The notes under the pieces are model-generated. The model saw nothing but the letters and a program-made list of their open reading frames with translations. It was not told where the DNA came from and searched no databases. 64,000 nt of DNA from Prosapia bicincta (taxonomy: Eukaryota; Arthropoda; Insecta; Hemiptera; Cercopidae), in assembly GCA_036971475.1 (NCBI GenBank), contig JBAIZL010000006.1, forward strand, positions 62,735,898 to 62,799,897. Reading direction: 5' to 3'. This document shows positions 47,862 through 60,032 of this stretch, one piece after another. The position numbers and the translations under genes are program-made. Position 1 is the first letter of the stretch, and every line of letters begins with the position of its first letter.

Positions 47862-49473
47862 CATGCTGGAAATATATTGGTTAAATATCACTTGGAAAAT
47901 TCCAAAATGGAGTTTTGTCTTTTGTTCGTTTACTTCACTAAAGCTACAATCCTGGACTCTTTGTGACCAAAATTAAAGACATTTTACTCTTGCCTGTACA
48001 CAATTTTATTTTGTGTGTGTCTGTGTGTGTATGATTACAAATATTTGTATCTATTACAAAAGCTCAATATTTATTTTTTCAAAAAATGGAAACTATAACA
48101 ACTAATCTTGTTATTTTTGTCTCTCTACTTTATATTAATTGTATTAGTGTTTTTGTGTGGTAATTCTGGTGTGTGTTACACTTTTTAATATCATGGAGTT
48201 TGTAAATATTTTCCAGTGTGCAATTTTTTAAATCAACTACTCTTAACTTTTCTAACTAGTTTAGAAGAAACTACTGTCAAAAATAATCAATTTTTATTCT
48301 ATTTTAGTTTTTATATTTAATTTTTGTTATAATAATAGTTTTATTTTAAATTTATTTTAGGTCCTTCTATATTTAAAATTGAACTCACTTAATCCCCTAA
48401 TTTATTAACTGACGCAGAGATTTAACTAAAAGGCAGTTTGCAAAAACAATTTTTAACTTTAAAAAAAATCTTCAATCTGAAAACTTATTCCATCAAATTT
48501 GAAAAAATGGGATTAACTATTTTACTTTTACGAAAAATGTACTCAGACTACATATATCAAATTGATACATAAGAAATCAATTTTTTTCAGTTAAAGTAAA
48601 AGGTTTCAATTTTATTTAAAATCTTCCATTTAACATTATTTATCTTATTAAATAATGTTTAAGTGATGGCATGACATTTTGAATAAAACTTTTACTCATT
48701 TTTCCATCTTTGAATAATATAATTCATTAACAATATATATAATAAAATATTAAAATGTTATATTTTGGACACACTTTTTCCTTTATTAATTAAAGAGAAA
48801 AACTGAAGTGAGTTACACTTCATGTATAAGACAGAACTGACAAATCGAAATAACCAAATTTTAAAGATTTTGTTTACAAGGTTGTAATATTAACATAGAA
48901 GATGAAATCATTATGTGATTTTTGCAATAAACGAATCTCAAGAATTTGTAATACTTCTGCAACTTTATAAAATAATATTAAGTCTACTTTATTTAAAGTA
49001 GGTAACATTTCTTCTAAGTCAAGTACATATAAAAACAATAATTTTTTTTTAAAAGTTTTTATTATGTTTTTTTTTTTGCTGGGATTGTCTTAAAATAATA
49101 TGTATAGACCTCTTACTAAAATATAAATATAACGGTTTTTTTAAAAAAATTTCAGTTTTTCATCTGAAATGATTCAATAGAAATATAATTAATTTTGCAG
49201 GGTGTTTTACATGACTTAAGTATCTTGCCAGTTAGACAAATTGAAGTTAGCACTGATTTTATTAAATAATATTAATCATGAACGTGCACTATTGATTTGT
49301 TTTTGTTTATATCAATTGTCTTGTATCATCTGCTTTTAAATCATCATCAAACTGTCTGTTGTATTAACTGGTTATATCATTATTTACTACAAAGTAATTG
49401 CTCAGAATTTTATAATGGGCAAAATTTAATTACCTAGTAACAATCATTACTGTTTATTAAATGTCTATTTACA
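47861..49473. other. No feature recognised
   Basis: Very AT-rich; no ORF, TIR pair or RNA gene found. Confidence 0.5.
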
Positions 49474-49718
49474 TAAAACAAATAAAAGATGTACACAAAC
49501 TCACAAATTAACCATTTATTAACCCAGACATATTTCAATGAAAAAGTCATCATCATCAAAGTGTTGCTATTACAAACTCTAATGTACAACTAATAGCAAC
49601 ACTCATGATGATGATGACTTTATCATTGAAACGCGTCTGAGTTAATAAATAATTAATTTGTGAGTTTTGTGTACATCTTTTATTTGTAACCTCACAAGCT
49701 CAGCTCAAATAATAGTTG
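49474..49718. mobile_element. Inverted-repeat hammerhead element, ACGYGT family
   Basis: Arms AAAACAAATAAAAGATGTAC (left) and GTACATCTTTTATTTG (right). After the right arm comes an extension ACCTCACAAGCTCAGCTCAA to about 49718, which the left end lacks. A one-sided extension beyond the repeat is a known PLE feature. The plus ribozyme has stem I ACUCA/UGAGU, GAAA and a perfect ACGCGU palindrome plus C, but core C3 is deleted. The minus copy has UUGAUGA and a broken palindrome. No clear target duplication. Confidence 0.75.
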
Positions 49719-52700
49719 AAATTCTATTAATTTATTGTTTACATTATAATATAACTAAAAAAATCTCAAGAATTACAACCATAAACTACTAGGATTAAAT
49801 GTCTGTTTTTTAAATGTTTTATCGAGCAATTACATCACAAATAGATTAAATTTCAAGTAAAGTTAACTGGAATAATTTTATTATTAAGCACAAACCATCT
49901 GCACCATAAGAAGTGTAATTTGAGTTGATTATTTAAGACGATTTTGATAAGCTTATTTTCTATAACACAATATATAAGCTTATTTTGTATAAGTATATAA
50001 TTTAGTTTTTACTAAAATGATTATTTTTACTAATTCATTATCAAGTAACCTGTGTATTTCAGATCTTGATAAGTAGATACCTAATTGAAAATGCAATAAA
50101 GCTGTTTGAATCTATATTTAGATACTTTTCCAATATTTTTAAAAATAAAACTTCAAGCTGTAGTTATAGATATATCTTTTGTATATAAAATTTTCTTAAA
50201 CATTTAAAGAAACCGTGTACTTAAATGAATAGATAAGGGCAATTTAAGTGTTCTGTAAATGTTATGTGGCGTTGAAATAAAAAGTGAAAATGTAACTGCT
50301 GAGAGTATTTATAGATCAGTATTGTCTACTAGTAATTTCTAATAAAATAAGTCTATTAAATAAATTAATATTTTTTCATAGCCACAAATTTTCTTGCAAA
50401 AATAGCTTAAAACGAACAAAAATATATCTATGGATGCCTGCTATTTCACACACAAAATTTTAATACCAAGATAATGAATCTCTTTGTTTATGTTTAAAAT
50501 GACTTGTATATGATATTCTCCACTTTTGCTTTCTCTCTTAGTGTAAAAATTAAGATACAAAGGGTTAAGGCCTCTCAGTTCAATGTTGTTACTGTTTGTG
50601 TGCTATTTTATTATAAGGAATTGTCTGAGTTTTAATACTATATGAAAACACAAGTTCATGCACAATTATTTTTCGATATTTTGCTTCGAATGTAATGTAG
50701 GTTCTCTCGGGTTAAGGAGGATTCCACACAAGACTAAAATGGTATTAAATTGAGTGAATATTTTATAGTTTAGTTTTTATTTTATTTTTTAATAATAGTG
50801 CATAAATGTTAAATATTATTGTTGGCATAGGTTGTTGATTTCTATTCTCATCATAGTTATATTTTTTGTATGAATATATATGTGTTATGTAACATGAGTG
50901 ATATTTTAATAGTTAAGTTATCTTGTAAATTATTGGCTAAAATCGCTTTTATAATATGCAATATTATAAAAGTAATTGTAGAAATAAACTTTTATTCTAA
51001 GACAGCTTTTACTTTAAGTGATCTGTAATATTTTTTCTATAAGTATCAGCAGCTATCAATTTTTATGAGAATATTTTATTACTTGTTTTTTGATCTATAA
51101 GTAAATTATTATAACCTTAATTAATTTGCATCAGATGTGAAAACAGTAGCATTATAAAACTTGGTAATAACGAAAGTTAAGTAAGTATTAATGCCAAAAT
51201 TTAGGATTTTAGAAGTTGACTTTATTCAATGTTTTTCCAATTTAAAAATATTTTCTATATTTTGCTACTGTTTATAACTGGTGTTCATTACACAAGCCTA
51301 TATTTGCAGCTATTTAGCGATTTTTTGTTTACTTACTTCATCACATATATAAGTATAAAAATCAATAGTCAGTTTTTAGCATAAGTTTTGTTGTATATAA
51401 TTTACATTCCTTTGTAGGTGAACCGGATTAGAATGCCGCTGTACTACGGATCATTAAAATGCTCAGTTTCAATGTAGTTTGTGAGTACTTTTAGAATGAG
51501 TAAACATTGCAACCAAACAGGGTAATACCAGAGAGCACTTATACAAATAGAGTAGTCATCTAATGAATTAGACATAGGGAGATACTGCAGCCGAATTCGC
51601 CATCTTGGCTGGGGGAAAAATCCTCCAATACCGTGTCATGCAAGGGACAAAATTAAATAAAAACTTTCACCTAAATCAGGGTTTAAACCACTTAGAGTGG
51701 GAATTAAATTTTGAAACTTGGCAGGTAAAAGCAGCATGATAGATTGAACAAGAGTTACACTTTAAGTAACATGAAAACGTTACTAAGCGACAATTTTTCG
51801 TATTTGTTGGTTAGAAACATTTTGTAAAAGTTTGAGATAATTAGTTAGATTTTATATTCTTTTTATTACATGTTTGTAGGACCTTTGGTTTACTGCTAGT
51901 GAAATGGTAAAGTAAATGGTTTTTAAATGCTGCGCGTCATATTTTCACCGAAAACTGCAGGCCTATACTCGTACGTAGATCACAGCTTTTGTTCCTGTAT
52001 GCATATATTTCTAAGTATTTCGTCAATAAAATAATTTTAACTTATGAAAATAATTACCTTTTTCCATACAAATTAAAATGAATTTAATTAGATAATATGA
52101 AGTTTCTCTATTAAAACTTTATTTTTATAAATGTTTTAAGAAGATGCTAAAGATTTATTTGTACAACAGCAAAATTATATTGGGCTACAAGGCCTTTTAC
52201 TTTCTGACATATATTAAAATACAAAAAACTATTGTGATAATAAAATAGTATAATAGTGTGAAAAATATAAATGTTGAGATCTCCTTATCCAAACTGTATG
52301 TATGAATGTAAAGGTCTGTGGGTCGGAATCCCAACCTACAACAACAAATACTGGTCCGATTTTGCTGAACTTCGGAACATTTATGTCCATTCTGTTAAGA
52401 AACGGAAAAGGTATTTGGAAACATTAAAAAATAATCTATAGTTGAAACTAAAATTTTAAAATGATGATCTTTCTTTGAAAATATTCTATACATTTATGTG
52501 CACTAACCTCTTATAGATGGACGGTGAGTGGTTTATAAGTAACAAAGTTATCTTTCAAGCAAAGCAATATTAAAAGTATAGCATTTTATGTTTTGTATTT
52601 ATGTGAGAGAGTTTGTGTCAGCCACCTGGTACCGTTTATTTGTAATAACTCCCTATTTTTTAAAATTTTGTGATAGGAATATTACATGAATATAATTACT

Positions 52701-53389
52701 ACTGAAACTCGGGACTTCAGTGTACTGGGTTAGAAAGTGGAACAGGAGCCGCCATCTTATCTGGAGAAGCCTGCTTCACTAGGCCTTTAGCAATGCCATC
52801 TTTATTTGTATTAAGTGCTCTGTGGGGAATACTAGCAGCACTACTAATGTGGAGGTATTAAGTACTCCCCTCTTAGGCTGTAATGTTTACTTGGTTAGAT
52901 AGTAGTTTATATGTTGAATATTTAAAAAAATAAATTTTAATGTATTTTTTTGCATTCTTGTTCAGTTAGCTTTATGCTTTTATAAAATTATTTATATCTA
53001 TTCCATTAGCCCTATGAAATATTTTTGTGAATTTTTCAAAAACCTAATCTAAGTTACATGTCACCTAACCAGGTGATATATCTCAAAACCTAGTATACAA
53101 TATTTTTTTAACTCATGGATATTACTAATATAATAATCTTGTTGTATTACAATTTTAATGTACAAGCATAATCGAAAATGAGGACGCCTTCCATAATTCT
53201 AAAGTAATGAATCTAAAGCAACATTATTGAGCTGTATTACAAATACTGTATGTAAACTATTATATAATTGCCTGGTTAATATTATTATTTTTTTAAAATT
53301 AGTTTTTATATAATAGAAAGTGAAATAGTTATATCACAGACACATTAGGCATTTTATCTGATGTATGCTTATTTTCTTACGTATTATGG
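49719..53389. other. No gene recognised
   Basis: AT-rich. TGGTCCGATTTTGCTGAAC at about 52352 resembles a motif seen in several arthropod transposons, but no element boundaries are visible. A GC-richer patch at 52720-52870 is unassigned. Confidence 0.45.
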
Positions 53390-53995
53390 GATATGCCGTT
53401 TCCCAAATTCCTCCTATCTTCATATAAATCTTCTGTCATTTACTATTTATGCATGGTTTCATTTATTCGTTTATCTCGCTCTCTTCTAGGACTTCATCTT
53501 ATTCTTCTTTCTGGGGGTTTCTCACCTGTCCAACCCAAAGCAACTGTAGTTTCTCTATCGTGTTTATCAGTGTTGTAACACTTTTATTCTTTCTTTAATA
53601 TCACCTATTCTGATTTTATCCATTATAGTATATTTACAACATCTCTAGTACATCGTTATACTATTGTCTTCAGTTGCTCTCTCATTCTTTTGCTTAGCGT
53701 CCACACTTCATCTCCTTACATGACTATGCTTTCTACAAAAGTGAAATATACATCACTTTGTGCTTCTTGAAATAGCATCACTCCACAACAGTGGATATTG
53801 CTGTCAGATCACTTCTGCACTTTAGTATTTTATTTTTAATGCCTGTAAAGTATTTTTCATCGTCAGTGTGACCTCTAAGTACTTATACTTAGATATGTAT
53901 CTTATCATTTTTCTTCTATTTTTAAGTCATTTGCATTACTTCTGATCACCATGTATTGGATTTTCTCCATGATGATTTCCATACCCCAATCCTCA
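53390..53995 (-). mobile_element. RTE-like LINE relic, reverse transcriptase C-terminal end
   Basis: Minus-strand frames give HTDDEKYFTGIKNKILKCRS, then VMYGDEVWTLSKRMREQLKT, then TIEKLQLLWVGQVRNPQKEE and RRERDKRINETMHK. This is the usual order 'ITDDG....EI..RI..AK ... YG.E.WTL.K.....L ... LRW.GHV.RMP..R ... RGRPR.RW.D' at the end of RTE/CR1-type ORF2. Many stops and frameshifts; no catalytic core. The 61-codon plus ORF at 53393-53578 is its shadow. Confidence 0.75.
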
Positions 53996-55088
53996 TATTC
54001 TAATAATTTCTTAGGTTTTACTTATATTATTTTATAATAACAATAAAGCTTTACTTAAATTTAAGTAAGTTAATTTATTTGGCAGTGTATTCTGCAAGAT
54101 ACATTTTATTATCTTACTCAAAAATTTTAAATCTTAAAATTAGCATACTTAGACCTTGAAAAAAATTAATGAAAAAGAAATTTAGAGCCTAACCAAATCA
54201 AGGGTTAATATAAATTGGTTGATTAATAGTTTACCTGATTTGGCTAAACATTTAAAATGTCAATTGTCTGTTGAATGGAAGTTTTGATATTGTTAGCTTT
54301 TAATGATAAAAGAGTTTACACTGAAAATTTCATTTTTTTCATTTCAGAGTATGTGGAATGTTATTAGTTTTTAAGTGACTAAAGTAAATCGCAAACCAAT
54401 TGTTCAACTTCTTACCAAATCCTCTGATGTGTCTTACACTTTACTCCTAAAGTAAGGTTGTTTTATCATCACCTGATGAATAAGTATCTGCATGTGTTGA
54501 ACATGAACATAATTTGTGTGCATGTGTTGTTGGTAGGTTTAATTATTTTTCCATCCAGAGGGCAATTTATTTCCCATAATAAGAGCCTTTGGGGTAATTT
54601 ATTTTAATACATTATCAAAAACATTTATGAGTCTGTGTTTATATGGTAAAATGTTTTATAGTTGAACTAAATTAACTGTTTTTTAACATAGGCGTATTTC
54701 AATTTTTATTTGCAATTTATTAAGAATTTTTTTGAACACTAGGTTGTATAGTGCTTTAAAAGCAAATAACAAAAATGATTACTTACTATTTAGATTAGTT
54801 TTAGTAATTATTTAATTGCGTAACACACTTCATTAATTAGTTTATTCAAATCCTAAACAAGGACAAAGCATAAAAAATGATATTTATGTAATTTTTTACA
54901 TATTAACTCACAGGATTTTATTATTTTTTTAATAGTATACATCTTTTTATGGTAGTACCAAACAACAAATTTTGTAAAGCTTTTAGAAATTTTAATGAAT
55001 CAATCTAATATTTTAAAATTTAAGTAGAATAAAAATTTACTGTTTATACAATCAATTGCAAATTTCATAACATAATTTAAAGTAGTGT
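53996..55088. other. No feature recognised
   Basis: AT-rich DNA. Confidence 0.5.
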
Positions 55089-55521
55089 TTAACCCATTTG
55101 CACCATTATCTGTTAGTTGCCAAAGTCGTAAATGATTTTGGTTAAAATCTCATATTTACCTTAACAATTTTTTGGTATTTTTTTTTACTTTGATTCAAAA
55201 TTAATATTTAAAAAAATTGTATGAAATGGTAACATTTTTTCAATTGCTCAATTGATTTTTTATTATTATGTTCTATATGTATTTTAATGAGAAAGATAAA
55301 AAACAAAATTTAATAGCAGTTTTTTCCTCGCAATCATAATTTTAGTGGAAGAGGTATTTTCAATTAATTGTTGATCACAATAATCATCAATAAAGAATTG
55401 TGATATATTGGGGGCAGTGCTATCCTATATAACATGCTAAGAAGTATGTTATATGATTAATTAATGTTATGACATTATACATCATTGTGTATCTATTTGT
55501 TACATGATTCAAATGGGTTAA
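55089..55521. mobile_element. piggyBac-type MITE
   Basis: TTAACCCATTTG at 55089 and its exact complement CAAATGGGTTAA ending at 55521; 433 bp. A TTAA target with a CCC start fits piggyBac. Non-coding. Confidence 0.8.
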
Positions 55522-57229
55522 CTTCTAGCCAAACATATAGATAGATAAAATTGTAAAAAACTAATTTTTATCTGTTTCATAATATGTTTTCAGATATTTT
55601 TATCATATAATAAAGATTTATATGCTATCATATATTTGTAACTTTCATCTTTTTGTTACTAGTATTAGGCTAATGTCCGTACTTATAAAAGACAATTTTT
55701 TGTACTTAATATGTCAATATATGCCTTGTATAATGTTGCATAAAGTTAACTAAGACAAAAATAAAAGCAGTAAACTAGTAATTCTACTTATTTCCTAATA
55801 CAGAGTAATTCTCCTAGTATACAAAATATGCTTGAAAGGAATTTACTGTAGTACCTACTGAAAGTAATAATTTCTGTTGGAGCTTCTAAATATTAAAAAA
55901 ATAATAAACTTGCTGCCATAGTACTGACTTAATAAGGATCAGAAAAATTAAAATTGTTTAAACATTTGCATCTTTCTGTTAAGGATTTTTTAACCTCAAT
56001 AGGTTTTTCGCCGAGAAAAAAAAAATTAAGCGTAAAATATGCAATTTATCAATTCTATTTTTTTGCATGATTGATTTTATTTCCAATACATTGAATATTT
56101 TTAAAAATTTAGCAAAGTTGCTAGTTCACATGAGAACAAAATTACATCTACACTAGCAATTTAAAAGTATGATATCCTGACAATTTTCAAGTTTATGTAA
56201 AAATAATAGAAACAAATTGGGGTGAATGTACTTTTACTGTGTATACTTTGGTTAAACTGTTGTTTAGGTCAGCCACCTCATTCTGCTAAATCCTTTACTT
56301 ATCTAATACCACGTGGGTCGCAGACACTAGAGGGTACGAATTAATTTCTCGCATCATTTGAGTTGAATTTTGTTACAAAATTATTCTCACTTATAAAGCA
56401 CTAAATATTAATTTTTTTATATTACCTTAGTTTATTATTTATGAATTTATTATTATGCGTAATCACAATTACTAAAAACAAATTAAAAGGCGTACGGTTT
56501 GAAGTTTGTTTTAGATTCTACGCTCTCACTATTATTTCTCATTTCGTATGTACACAAGAATACTATAATTAGCGTACTGACCGACACTGAGTAAAATAAA
56601 ACCTAAGCTTCTCACTCCAGTTGAATAAAAACTGCTGAATTCTATTGTGTTTAGATGTCTGACAGGTCAGTGTGCCATAAATATCTCTCTCTATGCTGTA
56701 AGTTTTGAGAATCAATAAACATCTCTCAGAAAGCACAGATGTCTAGTCTTGTGCATAACATATAAAAGAATAAACTCGAAGCAAACAAGTTAATTAAATG
56801 ATAATATTCATGACTACCTGGGCTAGTCTTTATACCCGCTACTAAAATATTGTCATAACTAGCTGACCTAGTCTTTAACCTGCAATGGCTTAAGTGTGTA
56901 GGTTTAGTGTAATCATAAACACAGATAATCTATATGTATGTATATATACACTCACACATAAACATGCAGTGGTGGTGATAAGCAATTAGACACCCCCTGT
57001 GAAAAGAAATGTAGAGCCCCCTTTAATAAAATGCGTATCAAAACGATTTTTAAGATGCATGCAAAGTCTACATTACTTTTACTTATTAAAGCCTACTAGA
57101 TCCCTGCCGTCTATGACCGAAAAAACTATTTCGATGTTAATGTAATAAACAGCATAATATTTCGTTAGTAAATAATTGGCCGTTGGAACATTGTATGGGA
57201 ATATATATATTTTTGCTGTGTGCAGCAAT
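55522..57229. other. No feature recognised
   Basis: AT-rich; no ORF or element ends identified. Confidence 0.5.
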
Positions 57230-57646
57230 GGCTGGGAGGACATTGGAGCAAGCCTGCGCCGGGCCTAGTATTGGTACTACATATCGGTTATACTGCATTC
57301 ATCCATACTAGAGGCGGATCTTCCGGTTTTCTAATACAAAAATAGCAATTGTTTTCTTTCAGGGCAGGACTGCCGATTGCAGTGTGCTAGTAGCCGATAG
57401 GTGCGCACGGTCAAAGGTTACTATGTTAATTTCATTTATGCTTGATTTTTTTATTATTTTGATGGGGGCCCGGGTTCCCCCACCGCTGTATATACTCGTA
57501 TCTGTGTGTCTATGTTTCATGGTTTCTCTTGATATAATAAAAAAAAGACACAATACAGTAATAGAAACTGAATTTATAAAAGAAATTCTGAAAGAAAAAT
57601 ATTAAAATAAAATTGTATCTAGAGAGTAATTAACATATTCAAAAGT
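57230..57646. repeat. Dispersed repeat, copy 1 left part
   Basis: Matches 62395-62795: GATCTTCCGGTTTTCTA, GCAGGACTGCCGATTG, GATAGGTGCGCACGGTCA, then GACACAATACAGTAATAGAA and AGAAATT. It is followed, after the hammerhead insertion, by the mariner-containing part at 59406. Class unknown; the short ORFs in it are not supported. Confidence 0.7.
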
Positions 57647-57689
57647 AAAAACAAATAAAAGGCATACACAAGACACAAATTAATCATTT

Positions 57690-57736
57690 ATTATTCATAC
57701 ACGTTTCAATAACAAAGTCATCATCATCAGTGAGTG
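57690..57736 (-). ncRNA. Hammerhead ribozyme motif, ACGUGU stem III
   Basis: Minus strand: stem I UCA before the core pairs with UGA after the cut. CUGAUGA (57724-57730), U, stem II GAUGAC/GUUAUU around UUU (two G-U pairs), GAAA (57704-57707), ACGUGU, A at the cleavage position. Confidence 0.8.
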
Positions 57737-57875
57737 TTGCTACTAAAAACTCTAACTTACATGTAAGGTTACAATTCTATATTTATACTGTGGTGTTGCC
57801 ACACCTACCTGTCAAAACAACAGTTCTTAACATTACTTCCTACAAAATAGATCAAATAGAAACTTTATACCTATA

Positions 57876-58486
57876 GGTGCGATTACTATACTACAACTGT
57901 AACGGCTACGGCCGTGTGGCTACAGTCGCGATTAATCCCGTACGATACGAGTCGCTCAGTTAAATTCTTATAGAGTGACTAGTACAGTTGCATTGTGAAC
58001 GTCACAGATCATTGTTAGCTGCAAATCTTCTGCTTGAAGAAGAGGAGGAAGAATAGTTATTATTGGCCGAGCTTAAGAAACTCAAGCCTTATCTAATTTT
58101 ATATATAAAAATTGAATACTTTACCTGATATTTTCATTACAACTGCAATTTCATCCCATACATTATCTCTGACATTCGAATCTTTGTATTAGTGGTGCTT
58201 TTGGTTATAAATGATGGGTGTTCTCCATCTCTAGAAGTTTGGAATCAATATGTTCGAACACATTGAAAATAAACACTCCAGTCGCCACGACAGTATGACT
58301 ACATCGCTCATGTCAGCAGTTGAGCCGTACGGTTCAAGCCGATTGACCAGAGTCGCCTCAGTTGCACGGCTCCAGATGCTCCTTACGAAACGATTACGTT
58401 TACTCATTAACAATGAGTCACTTTTCATAGCCGCTCGGCTAGAGCCACGCGACTAGTCGTTACAGTTGTAGCATAGGAATCGTACC
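57876..58486. mobile_element. MITE of unknown class
   Basis: TIRs GGTGCGATTACTATACTACA, ACTGTAACG and, complemented, GGTACGATTCCTATGCTACA, ACTGTAACG. 611 bp, GC-richer than its surroundings, with further inner symmetry (CTACGGCCGTGTGGCTAC against CGCGTGGCTCTAG). No clear target duplication. The two overlapping ORFs at 58231-58456 are mirror images produced by this symmetry and are not supported. Confidence 0.7.
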
Positions 58487-58525
58487 TTAACTCATTAATT
58501 ACAATAAAATTCTAATCCATACATG

Positions 58526-58740
58526 CAGTAAACTCCCGATTATCTGTGGGCGGATTATCCGGAGTTTGCCATTGTTTTACAAATATCCAATTTTTATTCC
58601 AATCAGATTCATGTGATTAAATTTCCAAACGGTGAATTACGACGTAAATACATATAAGGCTTAATAGAAGTTAAGATGAAGGGAATAGATTTGTAAATAT
58701 GTACATACTAATTTTTACTTTGAAAGGGAAGCATCCCGAC
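58526..58740. mobile_element. Left end of a Tigger-type element
   Basis: CAGTAAACTCCCGATTATCT, GTGGGCGGATTATCCG is a pogo/Tigger TIR. The right end was not found. Confidence 0.5.
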
Positions 58741-59220
58741 GTGGGCCAGCGAAATAAAAGGGGCGAACAAGGTGGCTATTAACACGTTCAGCACGGCGAG
58801 CATCCCAGCATGTTTTGGGTTCCCTTGCGACTCACTGAGGGCATGCCGGTGTGCTCCCTCTTCTCTTCCGAAGGACGGCGAGCACTCCAGCTAGCTCACT
58901 CTCAGTCTAATTGAAACTTCTCTGGTGTCGCTAAATGACTGTGTAAAGGTTTGATTTTTTTGTCAGTGCTTCAGAACAGTTTGGAGAACATTGTGCCTGA
59001 GTCGTTTTTAAATCCGACCATCGCAAATTAACTTTTTGGAGATTCGAATATTGGGTAAGTTATTAATGCTATATGTCTCTTATTTTTGTATTTTTAAACC
59101 ATTTTGACGTTTATAATGTTTTATAATTGCATTTTTGTAAAGACTTATTTTTTCCCAAAAAGTGGTGGTTTATTTTTGTTCTAATGTTTTTGAATAAACG
59201 TACTATTTTGTGCGTTTGTT
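58741..59220. other. GC-richer sequence with TTAACACGTTCAGCACGG at 58778
   Basis: The TTAACACGTTCAGC start resembles a piggyBac terminus but no partner end is visible. No ORF. Confidence 0.35.
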
Positions 59221-59289
59221 TTATTTATTAATTATAATCACGCTACTGTGGTCTATTGTTTTATTTTACATTGAATTTGGCCAAAGCTT
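59221..59289. repeat. 69-bp exact direct repeat, copy 1
   Basis: Identical to 59604-59672 (CTACTGTGGTCTATTG to GGCCAAAGCTT). Copy 2 lies in its natural place inside the mariner relic; copy 1 lies inside the hammerhead insertion, next to its right arm. Confidence 0.9.
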
Positions 59290-59911
59290 GTCATTGAAAC
59301 ATGTATGAGTAATAAATGAATAATTTGTGAGTCTTGTTTATGTCTTATTTGTTTTATACATAACCTCACAAGCTAAGCTTAAAGAATAGTTGTATATTCA
59401 AAAGTGAATTAAGGTGTAAAGAGAAAATTGAAATTTGGTGCCCAACTAGGACTTCTGTCAGAGAACGTTTTAAAGAAATAGAGATGGAAGGAGCAAAGGC
59501 AGTTGAGCACATACTCTTGTATCTTCTTTTTGTAACCTTATGATCATGCTAACTGTGTTAGCTAAATGAAATAAATGTAAATATTTGTAGCTAAGGTTTA
59601 TAGTTATTTATTAATTATAATCACGCTACTGTGGTCTATTGTTTTATTTTACATTGAATTTGGCCAAAGCTTTACTCATAGTGAATAATGTTTGAGAGGG
59701 TGCATTGTCATGGTGTAAACTTAATCATTTTTGATCTCTGAGTGGGCTGGGCACACAATCCATCGAACAATGGAGCACTTCAGATTAAAATGACTTTTGA
59801 CAGTTTGTCTTAATGAACAAACTCATTGAGACTATTTATTAGGAATATACTGTGGTTGAATTTAATAATAAATACACAAAAACCTCTTAACCACAAACTT
59901 TCTTTAATTTA

Positions 59912-59957
59912 CCCTTATGTACATTTCAGTTACAAAGTAACCATCCTCAGAGTGATA
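59912..59957 (-). ncRNA. Hammerhead ribozyme motif, AUGUACAU stem III
   Basis: Minus strand: CUGAGGA (59944-59950), U, stem II GGUUAC/GUAACU around UUU, GAAA (59924-59927), AUGUACAU, A. Identical to its partner from the core onward, but stem I has only two pairs. Confidence 0.75.
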
Positions 59958-59984
59958 ACATTCAAAGACTCAGTCTTTGTATGT

Positions 59985-60032
59985 TTTTCCTCTGAGGATG
60001 GTTACTTTGTAACTGAAATGTACATAAGGGTA
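59985..60032 (+). ncRNA. Hammerhead ribozyme motif, AUGUACAU stem III
   Basis: Stem I CCU (59989-59991) pairs with AGG (60027-60029) plus a U-G pair. CUGAGGA (59992-59998), U, stem II GGUUAC/GUAACU, GAAA (60015-60018), perfect palindrome AUGUACAU (60018-60025), A at 60026. Core intact. Confidence 0.85.

Larger units (their letters stand above)
57647..59393. mobile_element. Hammerhead-bearing Penelope-like insertion with 12-bp target duplication
   Basis: ATATTCAAAAGT is duplicated exactly at 57635-57646 and 59394-59405. The ends are an inverted repeat: AAAACAAATAAAAGGCATAC at the left; at the right GTCATTGAAACATGTATGAG, then CTTATTTGTTTTATAC plus a one-sided extension ACCTCACAAGCTAAGCTTAA as in the 49.5 kb copy. 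The left arm has a well-formed ribozyme (57690-57736); the right keeps only the part from stem II on. The inner 1.5 kb is non-coding and contains other repeats, so it is a composite. The 62.8 kb copy of the host repeat lacks the insertion. Confidence 0.8.

Noticed and set aside
54465..54515. CTGATGAATAAG ... GAACATG
   Set aside because: GAAC instead of GAAA and no stem II.
58231..58456. Two overlapping ORFs of 65 and 68 codons as genes
   Set aside because: Mirror translations caused by the inner symmetry of a MITE.
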